NCBI RefSeq assembly: GCF_045207785.1
Contig: NZ_CP108777.1
Location: 496,001-560,000, forward strand
DNA: 64,000 nucleotides
Reading direction: 5' to 3'
Source: Embleya sp045207785
GTDB taxonomy: Bacteria > Actinomycetota > Actinomycetes > Streptomycetales > Streptomycetaceae
The translations under genes were made by a program, and so were the position numbers. Under the pieces are notes generated by a model that made no database searches, was not told the DNA's origin, and saw only the letters and a program-made list of their open reading frames with translations. Below, in pieces: positions 1 through 8,394 of the stretch (within the stretch, counting starts at the first letter, position 1; every line of letters begins with the position of its first letter).

Positions 1-195
1 ACCAAGGGCGGCCCGCTGGGCTCCACCACCACCATCGTCTACTTCATCTGGGAGCAGGCGTTCAAGAACTTCACCGCCGGCTACGGCGCGGCGGCCGCCT
101 ACGTGCTCGCCGTCGCCCTGCTGGTGATCGGGGTGGCCATGCGGCTGATCCGCGGCCGCAAGCCCGCCACCGCCGTCGAGGGAGCCGCCAAGTGA
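1..195 (+). CDS. Sugar ABC transporter permease, MalF type (3' end only)
   Basis: Frame 1 is open from the first base to a TGA at 193-195, giving the last 64 residues of an integral membrane protein. One hydrophobic segment (AYVLAVALLVIGVAM) is followed by a basic tail. A second permease starts inside this stop codon (GTGA), and a sugar kinase and a GH4 glycosidase follow. This is therefore most likely the MalF-like half of a CUT1-family carbohydrate importer in the cytoplasmic membrane. The assignment rests mainly on context because the EAA loop lies outside the window. Confidence 0.8.
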   Translation, partial: TKGGPLGSTTTIVYFIWEQAFKNFTAGYGAAAAYVLAVALLVIGVAMRLIRGRKPATAVEGAAK

Positions 196-1088
196 GCGCG
201 ACCACCGCCACACCGCCGCAGGCGGCCCGCGCACAGGCCGAGCCGCGCGCGATGTCGGGCCCGCGCCGGCGCCGGCTGCTGCCCTTCAGCCCCTGGCATC
301 TGCTGCTGGCACCCCTGTCCCTGCTCTTCGCGCTCCCCCTGCTCTGGCTGCTGCTCAGCTCGGTGATGACCAACGCGGAGATCAACCGGTTCCCGCCCGC
401 GTTGTGGCCCTCGGGGATCGACCTCGGCGGATACCGGTACGTCCTGGGCAACGCCATGTTCCCCCGCTGGTTCGCGAACTCGCTGATCGTCTCGGCGGTC
501 GCGGTCGCCTCGAACCTGGTCTTCGGGGCGTTGGGCGGCTACGCGTTCGCCAGGATGCGGTTCGCGGGCTCGCGCACTTTGATGGTCGCGATGCTCGCCA
601 CGATGGCGATCCCCTTCCAACTCACCATGATCCCCACGTTCCTGATCATGAAGCGGCTCGGGCTCATCGACACCCTCGGCGCGCTGATCGTTCCCTCCCT
701 GGTGACGCCCTTCGCGGTGTTCATGCTGCGGCAGTTCTTCCTGTCCCTGCCCCGGGAGTTGGAGGAGGCCGCCTGGATCGACGGCTGCTCGCGGCTGCGG
801 GTGTTGTGCCTGATCGTGCTGCCGCTGTCGCGGCCCGCGCTCAGCACGGTCGCCGTCCTGACCTTCCTGACCACGTGGAACGACCTGACCTGGCCGTTGA
901 TCGCGATCAACCACGACACCCACTACACCCTCCAGTTGGGCCTGACGACCTTCCAGAGCCAACACCACACCCAGTGGGCCGCCGTCATGGCGGGCAACGT
1001 GATCACCGTGCTCCCGGTACTGCTCGCCTTCCTGGGCGCGCAGAAGGCGTTCATCCAGTCCATCACCTCCAGCGGACTCAAGGCCTGA
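192..1088 (+). CDS. Carbohydrate ABC transporter permease, MalG type
   Basis: 298 residues with a GTG start overlapping the previous stop (GTGA), so translation is probably coupled. After a basic N-terminus there are about six membrane segments. A clear EAA loop (EEAAWIDGCSRLRVLCLIVLP, near residues 190-212) is the contact site for the ATPase subunit. The extracytoplasmic P2 loop after TM1 is typical of MalG-type permeases. It should form the translocation pore with the upstream permease. The binding protein is presumably upstream of the window and the ATPase elsewhere, as many actinomycete CUT1 systems share one MsiK-type ATPase. Confidence 0.93.
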   Translation: MSATTATPPQAARAQAEPRAMSGPRRRRLLPFSPWHLLLAPLSLLFALPLLWLLLSSVMTNAEINRFPPALWPSGIDLGGYRYVLGNAMFPRWFANSLIVSAVAVASNLVFGALGGYAFARMRFAGSRTLMVAMLATMAIPFQLTMIPTFLIMKRLGLIDTLGALIVPSLVTPFAVFMLRQFFLSLPRELEEAAWIDGCSRLRVLCLIVLPLSRPALSTVAVLTFLTTWNDLTWPLIAINHDTHYTLQLGLTTFQSQHHTQWAAVMAGNVITVLPVLLAFLGAQKAFIQSITSSGLKA

Positions 1089-1157
1089 GCCCCGCCCGGG
1101 AGTTCACCCCCGGCGACCCCGCCCACCCGCCCCATCCGCCCGCACCCGGGAAGTTCG

Positions 1158-2114
1158 ATGCCGCACACCTTCGACCTCCTCGTCATCGGCGACGCCAACC
1201 CCGATGTCGTACTCGGTCCCCTCGACGAGCCGTTGGCCTTCGGGCAACGCGAACACCTCGTCCCCACCGGCCTGCTCACCCTCGGCGGATCCGCCGCCAT
1301 CACCGCCTGCGGCGCGGCACGCCTGGGCCTCGACGTCGCCATCGCCGGCCGCGTCGGCGACGACGACGCGGGCCGCTTCGTCCGCGCCGCGCTGGACGCC
1401 CGGGGCGTGGACACCACCGCGCTGCGTGTCGACCCGAACCTGTCGACACCGCTGACCACCGTGCTCACCCGCCGCGGCGGCGACCGCGCCATCGTCACCG
1501 CGTCCGGCACCCTCGCCGCCACCGGACCCGACGACGTCCCCGAGGAATTGCTCACCCGCAGCAGGCACGTGCACACCGCGTCCTACTTCCTGCTGCCCAA
1601 ACTCGCCGAAGCCCTCCCCGACCTCCTGCGCACCGCCCGCGCGCACGGCGCCACCACCTCCCTGGACACCAACGACGACCCCGCCGGGCGATGGGACCCC
1701 GTCGGGCTCCCCGCCGTCCTGCGCGCCGTCGACATCCTGCTGCCCAACGCGCAGGAGGCCCTCGCCCTGGCCCGACTCCCCACCGCCACCCCGGAGCAGG
1801 CCGCCGCCCGGCTCGCCGCCCACGGACCGCTCGTGGTGGTCAAGAACGGCGACGCGGGCGCCTTCGCCCACGACGGCGCCGCCGTCCTGCGCACCCGGGG
1901 CATCCCCGCCCGGCCGCTCGACACGGTCGGCGCCGGCGACAGCTTCGACGCCGGCTACATCGCCGCCCTGCTCGCCGGCGAACCGCCCGACCGAGCCCTC
2001 GAACTCGCCGCCGCGTGCGGCGCCCTGTCCACCCGCGCCCATGGCGGCACCCCGGCCCAACCCACCTGGGACGAGGCTCTCGCAGCCGTCGCCCGCAACG
2101 GAAAGAACCAGTGA
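1158..2114 (+). CDS. PfkB-family carbohydrate kinase
   Basis: 318 residues. The N-terminal motif LLVIGDANPDVV and the C-terminal PfkB signature DTVGAGDSFDAGYIAALL (anion hole and catalytic Asp, near residue 260) identify a ribokinase/PfkB fold that phosphorylates a sugar or sugar derivative with ATP. It lies 69 bp after the permease and its stop overlaps the next ATG (TGATG), so it belongs to the sugar operon. The substrate cannot be read from sequence. Given the transporter and GH4 enzyme, a hexose released by the glycosidase is plausible. Confidence 0.92.
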   Translation: MPHTFDLLVIGDANPDVVLGPLDEPLAFGQREHLVPTGLLTLGGSAAITACGAARLGLDVAIAGRVGDDDAGRFVRAALDARGVDTTALRVDPNLSTPLTTVLTRRGGDRAIVTASGTLAATGPDDVPEELLTRSRHVHTASYFLLPKLAEALPDLLRTARAHGATTSLDTNDDPAGRWDPVGLPAVLRAVDILLPNAQEALALARLPTATPEQAAARLAAHGPLVVVKNGDAGAFAHDGAAVLRTRGIPARPLDTVGAGDSFDAGYIAALLAGEPPDRALELAAACGALSTRAHGGTPAQPTWDEALAAVARNGKNQ

Positions 2115-3424
2115 TGACCCCCACGAGGATCGTATTCGTCGGCGCCGGCAGCGTCGTGTTCACCCAAGGGCTGTTGGCCGACCTCTTCGCCTTCCCGGAG
2201 CTCAAGGACGCGCACATCGCCCTGCACGACATCGACGCGGAACGGCTGGCCACCGCGCGCGGCGCGGCCCGCCTGATCGCCGACGAACGCGGCGCGAACC
2301 CCCGCATCACCACGCACGCCGACCGCCGCGAGGCGCTCGCCGGCGCCCACTTCGTCATCAACATCGTCCAGGTCGGCATGCGCGAGGCCACCCGGACCGA
2401 CTTCGAGGTCCCCGCCCGCTACGGTGTGCGCCAGACCATCGGGGACACCCTCGGCATCGGCGGCATCTTCCGGGCCCTGCGCACCTTCCCGGTCCTCAAA
2501 GCCCTCGGCGAGGACATCGCCGCCGTCTGCCCCGACGCCTGGCTGCTCAACTACACCAACCCGATGGCGATGAACGTCGGCTACCTCGCCCGCGCCACCG
2601 GACTGACCCGCGTGGTGGGGCTGTGCCACTCCGTGTACTGGACCATGCGGGGTCTGTCGGAGCTGGTCGGCGTCCCCTACGAGGAGGTCGACTACCGCGC
2701 CGCCGGCGTCAACCACCAGGCCTGGGTGCTGCGCTTCGAACACGAGGGCAGGAACCTGTACCCGCAACTCGACGCCCTCATCGCCGAGGACGCCCAACTG
2801 CGCCGCCGCGTCCGCGTGGACATGTACCGCCGGCTGGGCTACTACCCCACCGAGACCAGCGAGCACTCCAGTGAATACGTCCCCTGGTACCTGGGCCACG
2901 ACAGCGAGATCACCCGGCTGCGCCTGCCGATCGGGGCCTACCTCGGCATCGTCGACGAGAACACGGCCGCGTACGAGGAGACCCGCCGCGCCCTCGCCGC
3001 CGGGGAACCCGTTCCGGTCGAGTCCACCATGGAGTACGCGCCCCAGATCATCCACAGCATCGTCACCGGGACACCGCGCACGGTCTACGGCAACGTCCCC
3101 AACCACGGTCTGATCGACAACCTCCCCGCCGACGGAGTCGTCGAAGTGCCCTGCCTGGTCGACGCGTTGGGCGTACAGCCCACCCGCGTGGGCGCCCTGC
3201 CCCCGCAGTGCGCCGCGCTCAACCGCGCCTACCTGAGCGTGAACGACCTGGTCGTGCGGGCCGCCCTCGAGGACGACCCCCGGCACGTGCGACACGCCGC
3301 CATGGCCGACCCGGCCACCGCCGCCGCGCTGCCGGTGGAGCGCATCTGGGAACTGTGCGACGACATGGCGCGAGCCCACGGGGACCTGCTCCAGCCCTCC
3401 CTGCGCGCCGGCCTCGGCCACTGA
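2114..3424 (+). CDS. GH4 family NAD- and metal-dependent glycosidase (alpha-galactosidase type)
   Basis: 436 residues, start ATG overlapping the kinase stop. GH4 hallmarks are present: an N-terminal Rossmann motif (VGAGSVVFTQ), NYTNPMAMN, the metal-binding cysteine in GLCHSVYW and the GVNHQAW histidine motif. GH4 enzymes hydrolyse glycosides by an NAD-dependent redox-elimination mechanism with Mn2+. The GDTLGIGGIFRALR segment resembles MelA/LplD-type enzymes acting on unphosphorylated substrates. That fits uptake by an ABC importer rather than a PTS. The enzyme is cytoplasmic. Alpha-galactoside is the best guess for the substrate, but it is not proven. Confidence 0.9.
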   Translation: MTPTRIVFVGAGSVVFTQGLLADLFAFPELKDAHIALHDIDAERLATARGAARLIADERGANPRITTHADRREALAGAHFVINIVQVGMREATRTDFEVPARYGVRQTIGDTLGIGGIFRALRTFPVLKALGEDIAAVCPDAWLLNYTNPMAMNVGYLARATGLTRVVGLCHSVYWTMRGLSELVGVPYEEVDYRAAGVNHQAWVLRFEHEGRNLYPQLDALIAEDAQLRRRVRVDMYRRLGYYPTETSEHSSEYVPWYLGHDSEITRLRLPIGAYLGIVDENTAAYEETRRALAAGEPVPVESTMEYAPQIIHSIVTGTPRTVYGNVPNHGLIDNLPADGVVEVPCLVDALGVQPTRVGALPPQCAALNRAYLSVNDLVVRAALEDDPRHVRHAAMADPATAAALPVERIWELCDDMARAHGDLLQPSLRAGLGH

Positions 3425-3432
3425 GGAGCGAG

Positions 3433-3570
3433 CTGCGTGTGGGCGTCGTCGGGGTCGGGCAGCGCGCCGGACCGGCCGTCGGGGCCAACCGGCACGGCGC
3501 GGGTCGTGTCCTGCGCCGACCCCTCCCCGCGCGGCCGGGCCCAGGCCGTCGCGGCGCCCGCTGACGGCGG
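3433..3570 (+). pseudogene. Remnant of a Gfo/Idh/MocA-type oxidoreductase (N-terminus only)
   Basis: Nine bases after the GH4 stop, one frame reads LRVGVVGVGQRAG, the Rossmann start typical of Gfo/Idh/MocA dehydrogenases. The neighbouring frame then reads ARVVSCADPSPRGRAQAVA, the expected second strand of the same fold (usually VVxVxDPDPxRR). The two pieces are joined by a frameshift and nothing of the catalytic domain follows. A dehydrogenase would fit as the last gene of the sugar operon. I infer it was lost, leaving about 45 codons. Confidence 0.55.
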
Positions 3571-3576
3571 CCCCCC

Positions 3577-4557
3577 TCACGCCGGCAGGGAGGCGAGCCA
3601 GTCGGTCAGGAGACGGTTGACATCGGCGGGGCGCTCCTGCTGGATCCAGTGGCCGCAGCCGTCGAGGATGTGGGAGGAGACCAGGCCGGGCAGTGTGGTG
3701 GGGTACGCCGCGATCGCGTCGGCCAGCCACGTGGTCGAGGCGTCCAGGCCGCCGCCGACGAACAGCGACGGCCGGCGGATCGGGGCGCCGTCGAAGTCCG
3801 CGAGGTCTTCCCAGTCCCGGTCCATGTTCCGATAGCGGTTCAGCGCCCCGCTCAGGCCGGTGCGCTCGAACTCCCCCGCGTACACGTCGAGTTCGCTTTC
3901 ACCGAGCCAGGCGGGCAGCCGGCCGACGGGGAAGCGCTCCCGCAGCGAGCCGCCGCGGCCGACGAAGTGCGGGTCGGGTGCGCCGGGTGCGGGCATGGTG
4001 TCGGCGGACAGGGCGGCGTAGAAGCCCGCGAGCCAGCCGCGCACGTCGGGCTCGATCTCGGCCTCGGCGCGACCGGGCTCCTGGAAGTACGAGACGTAGA
4101 ACTCCTCTTCCCCGCCGATGCGCGCGAAGACCTCGCTGGGCCTGGGCCCGCCGCGCGGGGCGTAGGGGACGCTGAGCAGCCCCACCGCGCGGAAGACGTC
4201 CGGCCTGACCAGCGCGGAGTTGGCGGCGATCGTCGCCCCCCAGTCGTGCCCGACGATCACCGCGGACTCCTCGCCCAGGGCCCGCACCACCGCGGCGTTG
4301 TCCTCCACGAGTTCGAGCATCCGGTACGCGTCCGTGCCGGCGGGCCGGGAGGAACGGCCGTAGCCGCGAACGTCGATGGCGACCGCGCGGTACCCGGCCG
4401 CGGCCAGTGCCGGCAGTTGGTGGCGCCAGGAGTACCAGGACTCGGGAAAGCCGTGCACGAGCAACACCAGCGGCCCGCTGCCCTGCTCAACCAGGTGGGT
4501 CCGGCCGGCGGGCGAGGGGACCAGCCGGTGGGTGGCGTCCGCGACCTGCTGCGACAT
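3577..4557 (-). CDS. Alpha/beta hydrolase, epoxide hydrolase-like
   Basis: 326 residues. The oxyanion motif HGFPESWYSWRHQ and the nucleophile elbow VGHDWGATIA (nucleophilic Asp) match the soluble epoxide hydrolase branch. The catalytic His is in CGHWIQQERP near the C-terminus. Family members open epoxides to diols or cleave related esters in the cytoplasm. It is transcribed toward the sugar operon. A strong hairpin lies beyond its 5' end but belongs to ohr. Physiological substrate unknown. Confidence 0.9.
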   Translation of the reverse strand: MSQQVADATHRLVPSPAGRTHLVEQGSGPLVLLVHGFPESWYSWRHQLPALAAAGYRAVAIDVRGYGRSSRPAGTDAYRMLELVEDNAAVVRALGEESAVIVGHDWGATIAANSALVRPDVFRAVGLLSVPYAPRGGPRPSEVFARIGGEEEFYVSYFQEPGRAEAEIEPDVRGWLAGFYAALSADTMPAPGAPDPHFVGRGGSLRERFPVGRLPAWLGESELDVYAGEFERTGLSGALNRYRNMDRDWEDLADFDGAPIRRPSLFVGGGLDASTTWLADAIAAYPTTLPGLVSSHILDGCGHWIQQERPADVNRLLTDWLASLPA

Positions 4558-4719
4558 GAGTCCTCCAGGTTCTCGACCCGTCGTGCGTCAGGATCGGTTG
4601 CCCAGATCATGCGGGCGGCGACGCGATCACCGCGAGCCCTGTTGCCGCTTCGGCAAAATCCACCGAACCTCGCGCCCGCGCCGACGACGTCGCCGGAGTT
4701 GCGGGAGCCCACGGCCGAG

Positions 4720-4746
4720 AACCCCCGACCGAGCGGTCGGGGGTTT
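4720..4746 (-). terminator. Rho-independent-type terminator, probably for ohr
   Basis: Nine-base perfect arms (CCCCCGACC at 4722-4730 and GGTCGGGGG at 4735-4743) flank a 4-nt loop, with AA before and TTT after, so it can work in both directions. It sits between the 3' end of ohr and the 5' end of the hydrolase, where a terminator for ohr is expected. Confidence 0.75.
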
Positions 4747-4750
4747 CCGT

Positions 4751-4826
4751 TGCCTACCCGATCGGCTACTGCTCTCCCGATCGGCTACTGCCCGCCCGAT
4801 CAGCTACTGCCTACCCGATCGGCTAC
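4751..4826. repeat. Four tandem copies of a 19-bp repeat
   Basis: Units at 4751-4769, 4770-4788, 4789-4807 and 4808-4826 share the core CCCGATCNGCTACT. Units 1 and 4 are identical and units 2 and 3 differ at a few positions. The last unit contains the stop codon of ohr (complement of 4823-4825), so the array is the immediate 3' untranslated region of ohr. Confidence 0.85.
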
Positions 4827-5233
4827 TCGGCGACGAGTTCCACCGGGATGTTGCCCCAGGTCGCGTTCGAGTACGGGCAGACCTGGTGGGTGGCCTCGAT
4901 CAGCGCGCGGCCCTGCTCCGCGGACAGGTGCTCCGGCAGTTCCACGCGCAGGGTCACGCTCAGGCCGAAGCCGCCCTCGCCGTTCGCGTTCAGGTCGACC
5001 TCGGCCGTCACCGAGGCGTCCGCCGCGTCCACCTTCTGGCGCTTCGCCACGAGTTGCATCGCGCTCGCGAAACACGCCGCGTACCCGGCGGCGAACAGCT
5101 GCTCGGGGTTGGTCCCGACGCCGTCCCCGCCGAGCTCCTTCTGCATGCCCAGCTTGACGTCCAGCTGCCCGTCGGAGCTGACCGCCCGCCCGTCCCGTCC
5201 GGCCGAGGTCGCGATCGCGGTGTAGAGGCTCAT
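4823..5233 (-). CDS. ohr: Organic hydroperoxide resistance protein Ohr
   Basis: 136 residues, an OsmC/Ohr-fold thiol peroxidase. The first reactive cysteine is in the AAGYAACFASAM helix and the second in VCPYSNAT near the C-terminus. Ohr reduces organic hydroperoxides in the cytoplasm using lipoylated proteins. The ATG at 5231-5233 fits the usual MSLYTAIATSAGRDG start. It is transcribed divergently from a TetR-type gene, with two palindromes in the shared 87-bp promoter region. Classical ohr partners are MarR-type OhrR, so a TetR partner is a variation. Confidence 0.95.
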   Translation of the reverse strand: MSLYTAIATSAGRDGRAVSSDGQLDVKLGMQKELGGDGVGTNPEQLFAAGYAACFASAMQLVAKRQKVDAADASVTAEVDLNANGEGGFGLSVTLRVELPEHLSAEQGRALIEATHQVCPYSNATWGNIPVELVAE

Positions 5234-5255
5234 GGTCCCGCCCTTTTCCAGTAGT

Positions 5256-5310
5256 AGACAGATCTTTCTGTCTGGGTTGTGAGGCCGAATATAGACAGAC
5301 CTGTCTGGTA
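5256..5310. promoter_or_regulatory. Two operator palindromes in the ohr/tetR intergenic region
   Basis: The motif AGACAG-N6-CTGTCT occurs at 5256-5273 and a tighter AGACAGACCTGTCT at 5293-5306. Both share AGACAG/CTGTCT half-sites. The sites lie between the two divergent start codons and would overlap both promoters, which is the usual arrangement for a TetR-family repressor controlling itself and its neighbour. Confidence 0.75.
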
Positions 5311-5320
5311 AAGTCAAGGT

Positions 5321-5920
5321 GTGAGTACGACAGCCTCCGAGCACCGCCACGAGAGTCCGGCCCGCCGCCGCGTCCTCGACACCGCCACCACGCTCTTCTA
5401 CGCGCAGGGCGTGCACGCCGTGGGCGTCGACCGGATCATCGCCGAGGCCGGCGTGGCGAAGGCGACGTTCTACAAGCACTTCCCGTCCAAGGACGAGCTG
5501 GTCTACGCGTACCTGGAGGAGCAGTACCGCTCGCAGCGCCAAGCGGCCACGGCGATGTTGGCGGCCTCGGCCGACGTGCCGCCGCGCGACGTCCTGCTGC
5601 GGCTCTTCGACCTGATGAGCGAGATCGGCCGCGAACCCGGCTTCCGGGGTTGCCCGTTCATCAACGCCGCCGCCGAATTCCCGGAAGCCGCCCACCCGGT
5701 ACGCAAGGCGGTCCTCGACCACCGCGCCTGGTTCCGCGCGATGCTGACGGACCTGCTGTCCGCCGCGGGCGACACCCGCCCCCGGTCGACCGCCGACATA
5801 CTCATGCTGCTGCGCGACGGCCTGGCGGTCGGCTGCTACCTGGACGATGCCAACGCCATGCGCGACATCGTCCGCGACGCCGTGAACCGCGTCCTCGGCC
5901 CACCCGGCGACGCCGATTGA
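5321..5920 (+). CDS. TetR-family transcriptional regulator, divergent to ohr
   Basis: 199 residues with a GTG start. N-terminal helix-turn-helix at about residues 13-60 (DRIIAEAGVAKATFYKHFPSK), followed by an all-helical ligand domain. The C-terminal FRGCPFINAAAEFP stretch is typical of the TetR_C subgroup containing AcrR/YcdC relatives. It probably binds the two palindromes upstream of its own gene and represses ohr. A redox signal is plausible because a cysteine lies in RGCPF, but this is inference. Confidence 0.9.
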   Translation: MSTTASEHRHESPARRRVLDTATTLFYAQGVHAVGVDRIIAEAGVAKATFYKHFPSKDELVYAYLEEQYRSQRQAATAMLAASADVPPRDVLLRLFDLMSEIGREPGFRGCPFINAAAEFPEAAHPVRKAVLDHRAWFRAMLTDLLSAAGDTRPRSTADILMLLRDGLAVGCYLDDANAMRDIVRDAVNRVLGPPGDAD

Positions 5921-5983
5921 GCGGCGCGGCTCCGCGCACGTTCGTGGCTGGACTTCGGGACCGCCGCTCGGGCGCCGACCGTC

Positions 5984-6718
5984 TCAACGCTCGACCGGGC
6001 CCCGGGTTTCCCCGAACGACGCGGGGGCGGTCGCGCGCAGAGCGAGAAGCTCCGGTGCGAGCACGGCGACGCTCCGGCGCGTGACCTCGACCAAACCGTC
6101 GCGGCGCAACCGGGCGAGCAGGCGGTTGACCGTCACCCGGGTCGTCCCGAGCAGGTCGGCCAGATCCTGTTGCGTGCCCGGCAGCTCGGCCCGGGCTTGG
6201 CCGGATGCCGCCGCCTGCGTCAACAGCCAGGTCGCCGGCCTGGCCTCGACGGGCAGCGTGGCGGCGTCGGCGAACCGCTCCTGTTGATGCCGGGCGTGCT
6301 CGGCGAGCAGGCGCAATACGTGCCGACGCACTGCCGGCACGTCGTCGACCAGTTCCTCGAATCGGGTCCGCGGGAGACTGCGCACGGAGCATTGGGAGGC
6401 CGCGGTGAGGGTGGCCGTGTGCCCACGACCATCGATCACGGCGACCTTGTCCAGCGCGCACGGTCCCGTCCAGTCGCCGAAGCGCACGACCCGACCGCCC
6501 GCCGTGGTGGTGGCGGCGGACACCCGGCCGCGCAGCAGCAGAAGGAGATGCTCGGCCGGATCGCCGGTCCTGCGGATCACCTCTCCCGCGCGGTGGCGGC
6601 GCGGTAGCGAGTCGAACCACAGCGCGCGCAGCCGATCCTCGGGCAGCGCGGCGAACAGGGGCACGGCGGCCAGCGCCCGCCATGCCGCCGATGTATCGGC
6701 TGATACTGAACTTCCCAT
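5984..6718 (-). CDS. Crp/Fnr-family transcriptional regulator
   Basis: 244 residues. N-terminal cyclic-nucleotide-binding beta-roll (about 15-130, GDPAEHLLLLLRGRVS) and C-terminal Crp-type winged helix (TQQDLADLLGTTRVTVNRLL, about 183-202). No FNR-type cysteine cluster is visible. The gene converges on the TetR gene and is divergent to the YciI-like gene, with only 23 bp between start codons. The 23-bp gap leaves little room for two promoters, so one start may be wrong or the two promoters overlap. Confidence 0.9.
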   Translation of the reverse strand: MGSSVSADTSAAWRALAAVPLFAALPEDRLRALWFDSLPRRHRAGEVIRRTGDPAEHLLLLLRGRVSAATTTAGGRVVRFGDWTGPCALDKVAVIDGRGHTATLTAASQCSVRSLPRTRFEELVDDVPAVRRHVLRLLAEHARHQQERFADAATLPVEARPATWLLTQAAASGQARAELPGTQQDLADLLGTTRVTVNRLLARLRRDGLVEVTRRSVAVLAPELLALRATAPASFGETRGPVER

Positions 6719-6741
6719 CGGCAGACCGTACCGTCGGCCGC

Positions 6742-7008
6742 ATGATGATCCTCGAGTTGGCCTTCACCGCTTCCCCGGAACGCCTCGCCGCACGTCCGGC
6801 GCACCGGTCGTTCCTCGCCCGGCTGCACGAGGAGGGGCGCCTGCTCGCGGCGGGTCCCTGGGCGGACGACTCGGGCGCGCTGCTGGTATTCGATACGGAG
6901 CGCGCGGAGCTGGAGGACATCCTCGACGCCGATCCGTACTACCGCACGCCGGGTGTCACGGTCGCAGGCATCCGCGAATGGGCACCGGTGGTCGGCCCGA
7001 CACGCTGA
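6742..7008 (+). CDS. YciI-like (YCII-related) protein
   Basis: 88 residues from the ATG at 6742; an upstream in-frame ATG at 6682 would add 20 residues overlapping the Crp gene and is less likely. The pattern FTASPERLAARPAHRSFLARLHEEGRL ... AGPW with a late DPYYR segment matches the YCII ferredoxin-like fold with its conserved His and Asp. Function in this family is mostly unknown (possible small hydrolase or ligand binder). Confidence 0.85.
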   Translation: MMILELAFTASPERLAARPAHRSFLARLHEEGRLLAAGPWADDSGALLVFDTERAELEDILDADPYYRTPGVTVAGIREWAPVVGPTR

Positions 7009-7080
7009 CGGGCGGTTTCAGCGGCGACCTGTCCAAGCCGTGCACCGCTGCGCAGGTTGGCCGCGGCCAGGCTTCGGGAG

Positions 7081-7905
7081 CTAGTGTCCACCGCCGTGTC
7101 CGCCGCCGCTCGGCTCGAAGCCGGCCAGCATCTGCTCCAGCGCGGCCTGGTCCGGGCCCACGAACGGGGACGACCCGGCCGCCGAGCTCAGGGTGTCGAT
7201 CATCGAACCGGTGATCCCCTGGGCCGGTGGCAGGTGTGTCGAGAGGATCAACTCGGGCTCCCTGTCCCGCAGCGGCCGGAAACTGTCGAGGAATCTCCCG
7301 ACGTCCACGTTCTGCACCCACGGACTGTCGACCGAGGCCCAGAGGAGCTGCGCGGCCCGCAGGTCCTCGGGGTCGAGCGCACCGACGTCATCACCTTCCG
7401 CCAGGTCGGCGCCGGTGAGCGGCCCTCCGAAGCAGTCGGAGCTGAAGCACACCCCCGACCGGTCGTCGAAGAAGCCGACCGTGGCCGGGTTGTCGAACAG
7501 CGGCGGCCGGAACCCGGTGAGGGTGCGGTCGCCGACGTCCAGGGTCTGCCCCGGGTTGAGCAGGTACACGCGATCCAGCGGCAGAGGCCGCTCACAGGAC
7601 ATGATCCCGACGGCCAGGAACGTGGTCACGAGACGTGCCCGGGGTGCCGCGGCCAATAGATCGAAGATCCCGCCCGTGTGATCCCGGTCGGGGTGGGTGA
7701 GCCAGATCCACCGCACGTCCGCGGGATCCACCACGGACCCGACCGTCTCCAGGAAGTTCCGGTCGGGCAAGCCGAGGCCGGTGTCGACGACGACGGGTTC
7801 GGCGGCGAGCAGCACGAACGCGTTCACCGGGAGATGCCCGATGCCGGGCACTTCGAGGCTGTCACTCAACACGCTGATGTCGGGTCGGACCTTGTGAATA
7901 CGCAT
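7081..7905 (-). CDS. MBL-fold metallo-hydrolase
   Basis: 274 residues. The metal motif is THPDRDHTGG (HxxxDH, with the usual second His replaced by Asp), preceded by VVVDTGLGLPD. Later ligands are probably the Asp in SSDCFGGP and the His in STHLPPAQG. That ligand set resembles the ODP/flavodiiron-like branch of the beta-lactamase fold. The C-terminus is rich in Gly and His (GGGHGGGH). No signal peptide, so cytoplasmic. Substrate unknown. Confidence 0.88.
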   Translation of the reverse strand: MRIHKVRPDISVLSDSLEVPGIGHLPVNAFVLLAAEPVVVDTGLGLPDRNFLETVGSVVDPADVRWIWLTHPDRDHTGGIFDLLAAAPRARLVTTFLAVGIMSCERPLPLDRVYLLNPGQTLDVGDRTLTGFRPPLFDNPATVGFFDDRSGVCFSSDCFGGPLTGADLAEGDDVGALDPEDLRAAQLLWASVDSPWVQNVDVGRFLDSFRPLRDREPELILSTHLPPAQGITGSMIDTLSSAAGSSPFVGPDQAALEQMLAGFEPSGGGHGGGH

Positions 7906-8394
7906 GCCGATCTCCAGGCCCCCCAGAGCTGATGATCGCGCCGCGGCCTACCCATCCATCGTCGTCCTTGCCCACCGACGCCGCACCCCGGCGGCGCGAC
8001 CCGAAGGAGAGGGCTCGGCGAGGCTGACGAGGCCCACGGGGTCGCGCTCGCCCGGGGTGGTGGGCGATCCTCGTGCCGAACCGGCACGGTTGCGCCGGGC
8101 ACCGGTGTCGTCTCGCTTCGCCCCCGACGCACGAGGGGGCGCGTCCGCGGGGTGACTCCGGCTGCGTCGGACGTCGTCGGGGTTCGCCGGGCCGATCGTG
8201 CCGGAGATCAGCGGCGCGTCGAAGAATTCCCGCCGGGCGAGCAGCACTTCGCGCGCGACGGCCCGTCATATGGGCGTAGACACATCCACACGGACGTGGT
8301 CGCCCTCGCACCGGCGGCCCGCGGCCACGTGACGGCAGGGGGAACCGATGACGGGACCGGGCAGCACCACATTGCGGGGGCCGGCGGGTGGCCG
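7906..8394. other. Non-coding gap upstream of the SigE-family gene
   Basis: About 490 bp between two divergent genes. Several overlapping frames are open because of the GC content, but none has a convincing start, ribosome site or recognisable product. It should hold the promoters of the MBL hydrolase and the sigma factor. No clear ECF-type promoter motif was found. Confidence 0.5.

Noticed and set aside
404..3424. A single 1006-residue ORF across the sugar operon
   Set aside because: Its first two thirds are the out-of-frame shadow of the permease and kinase genes (Arg/Pro-rich). Only the part from 2114, the GH4 gene, is real.
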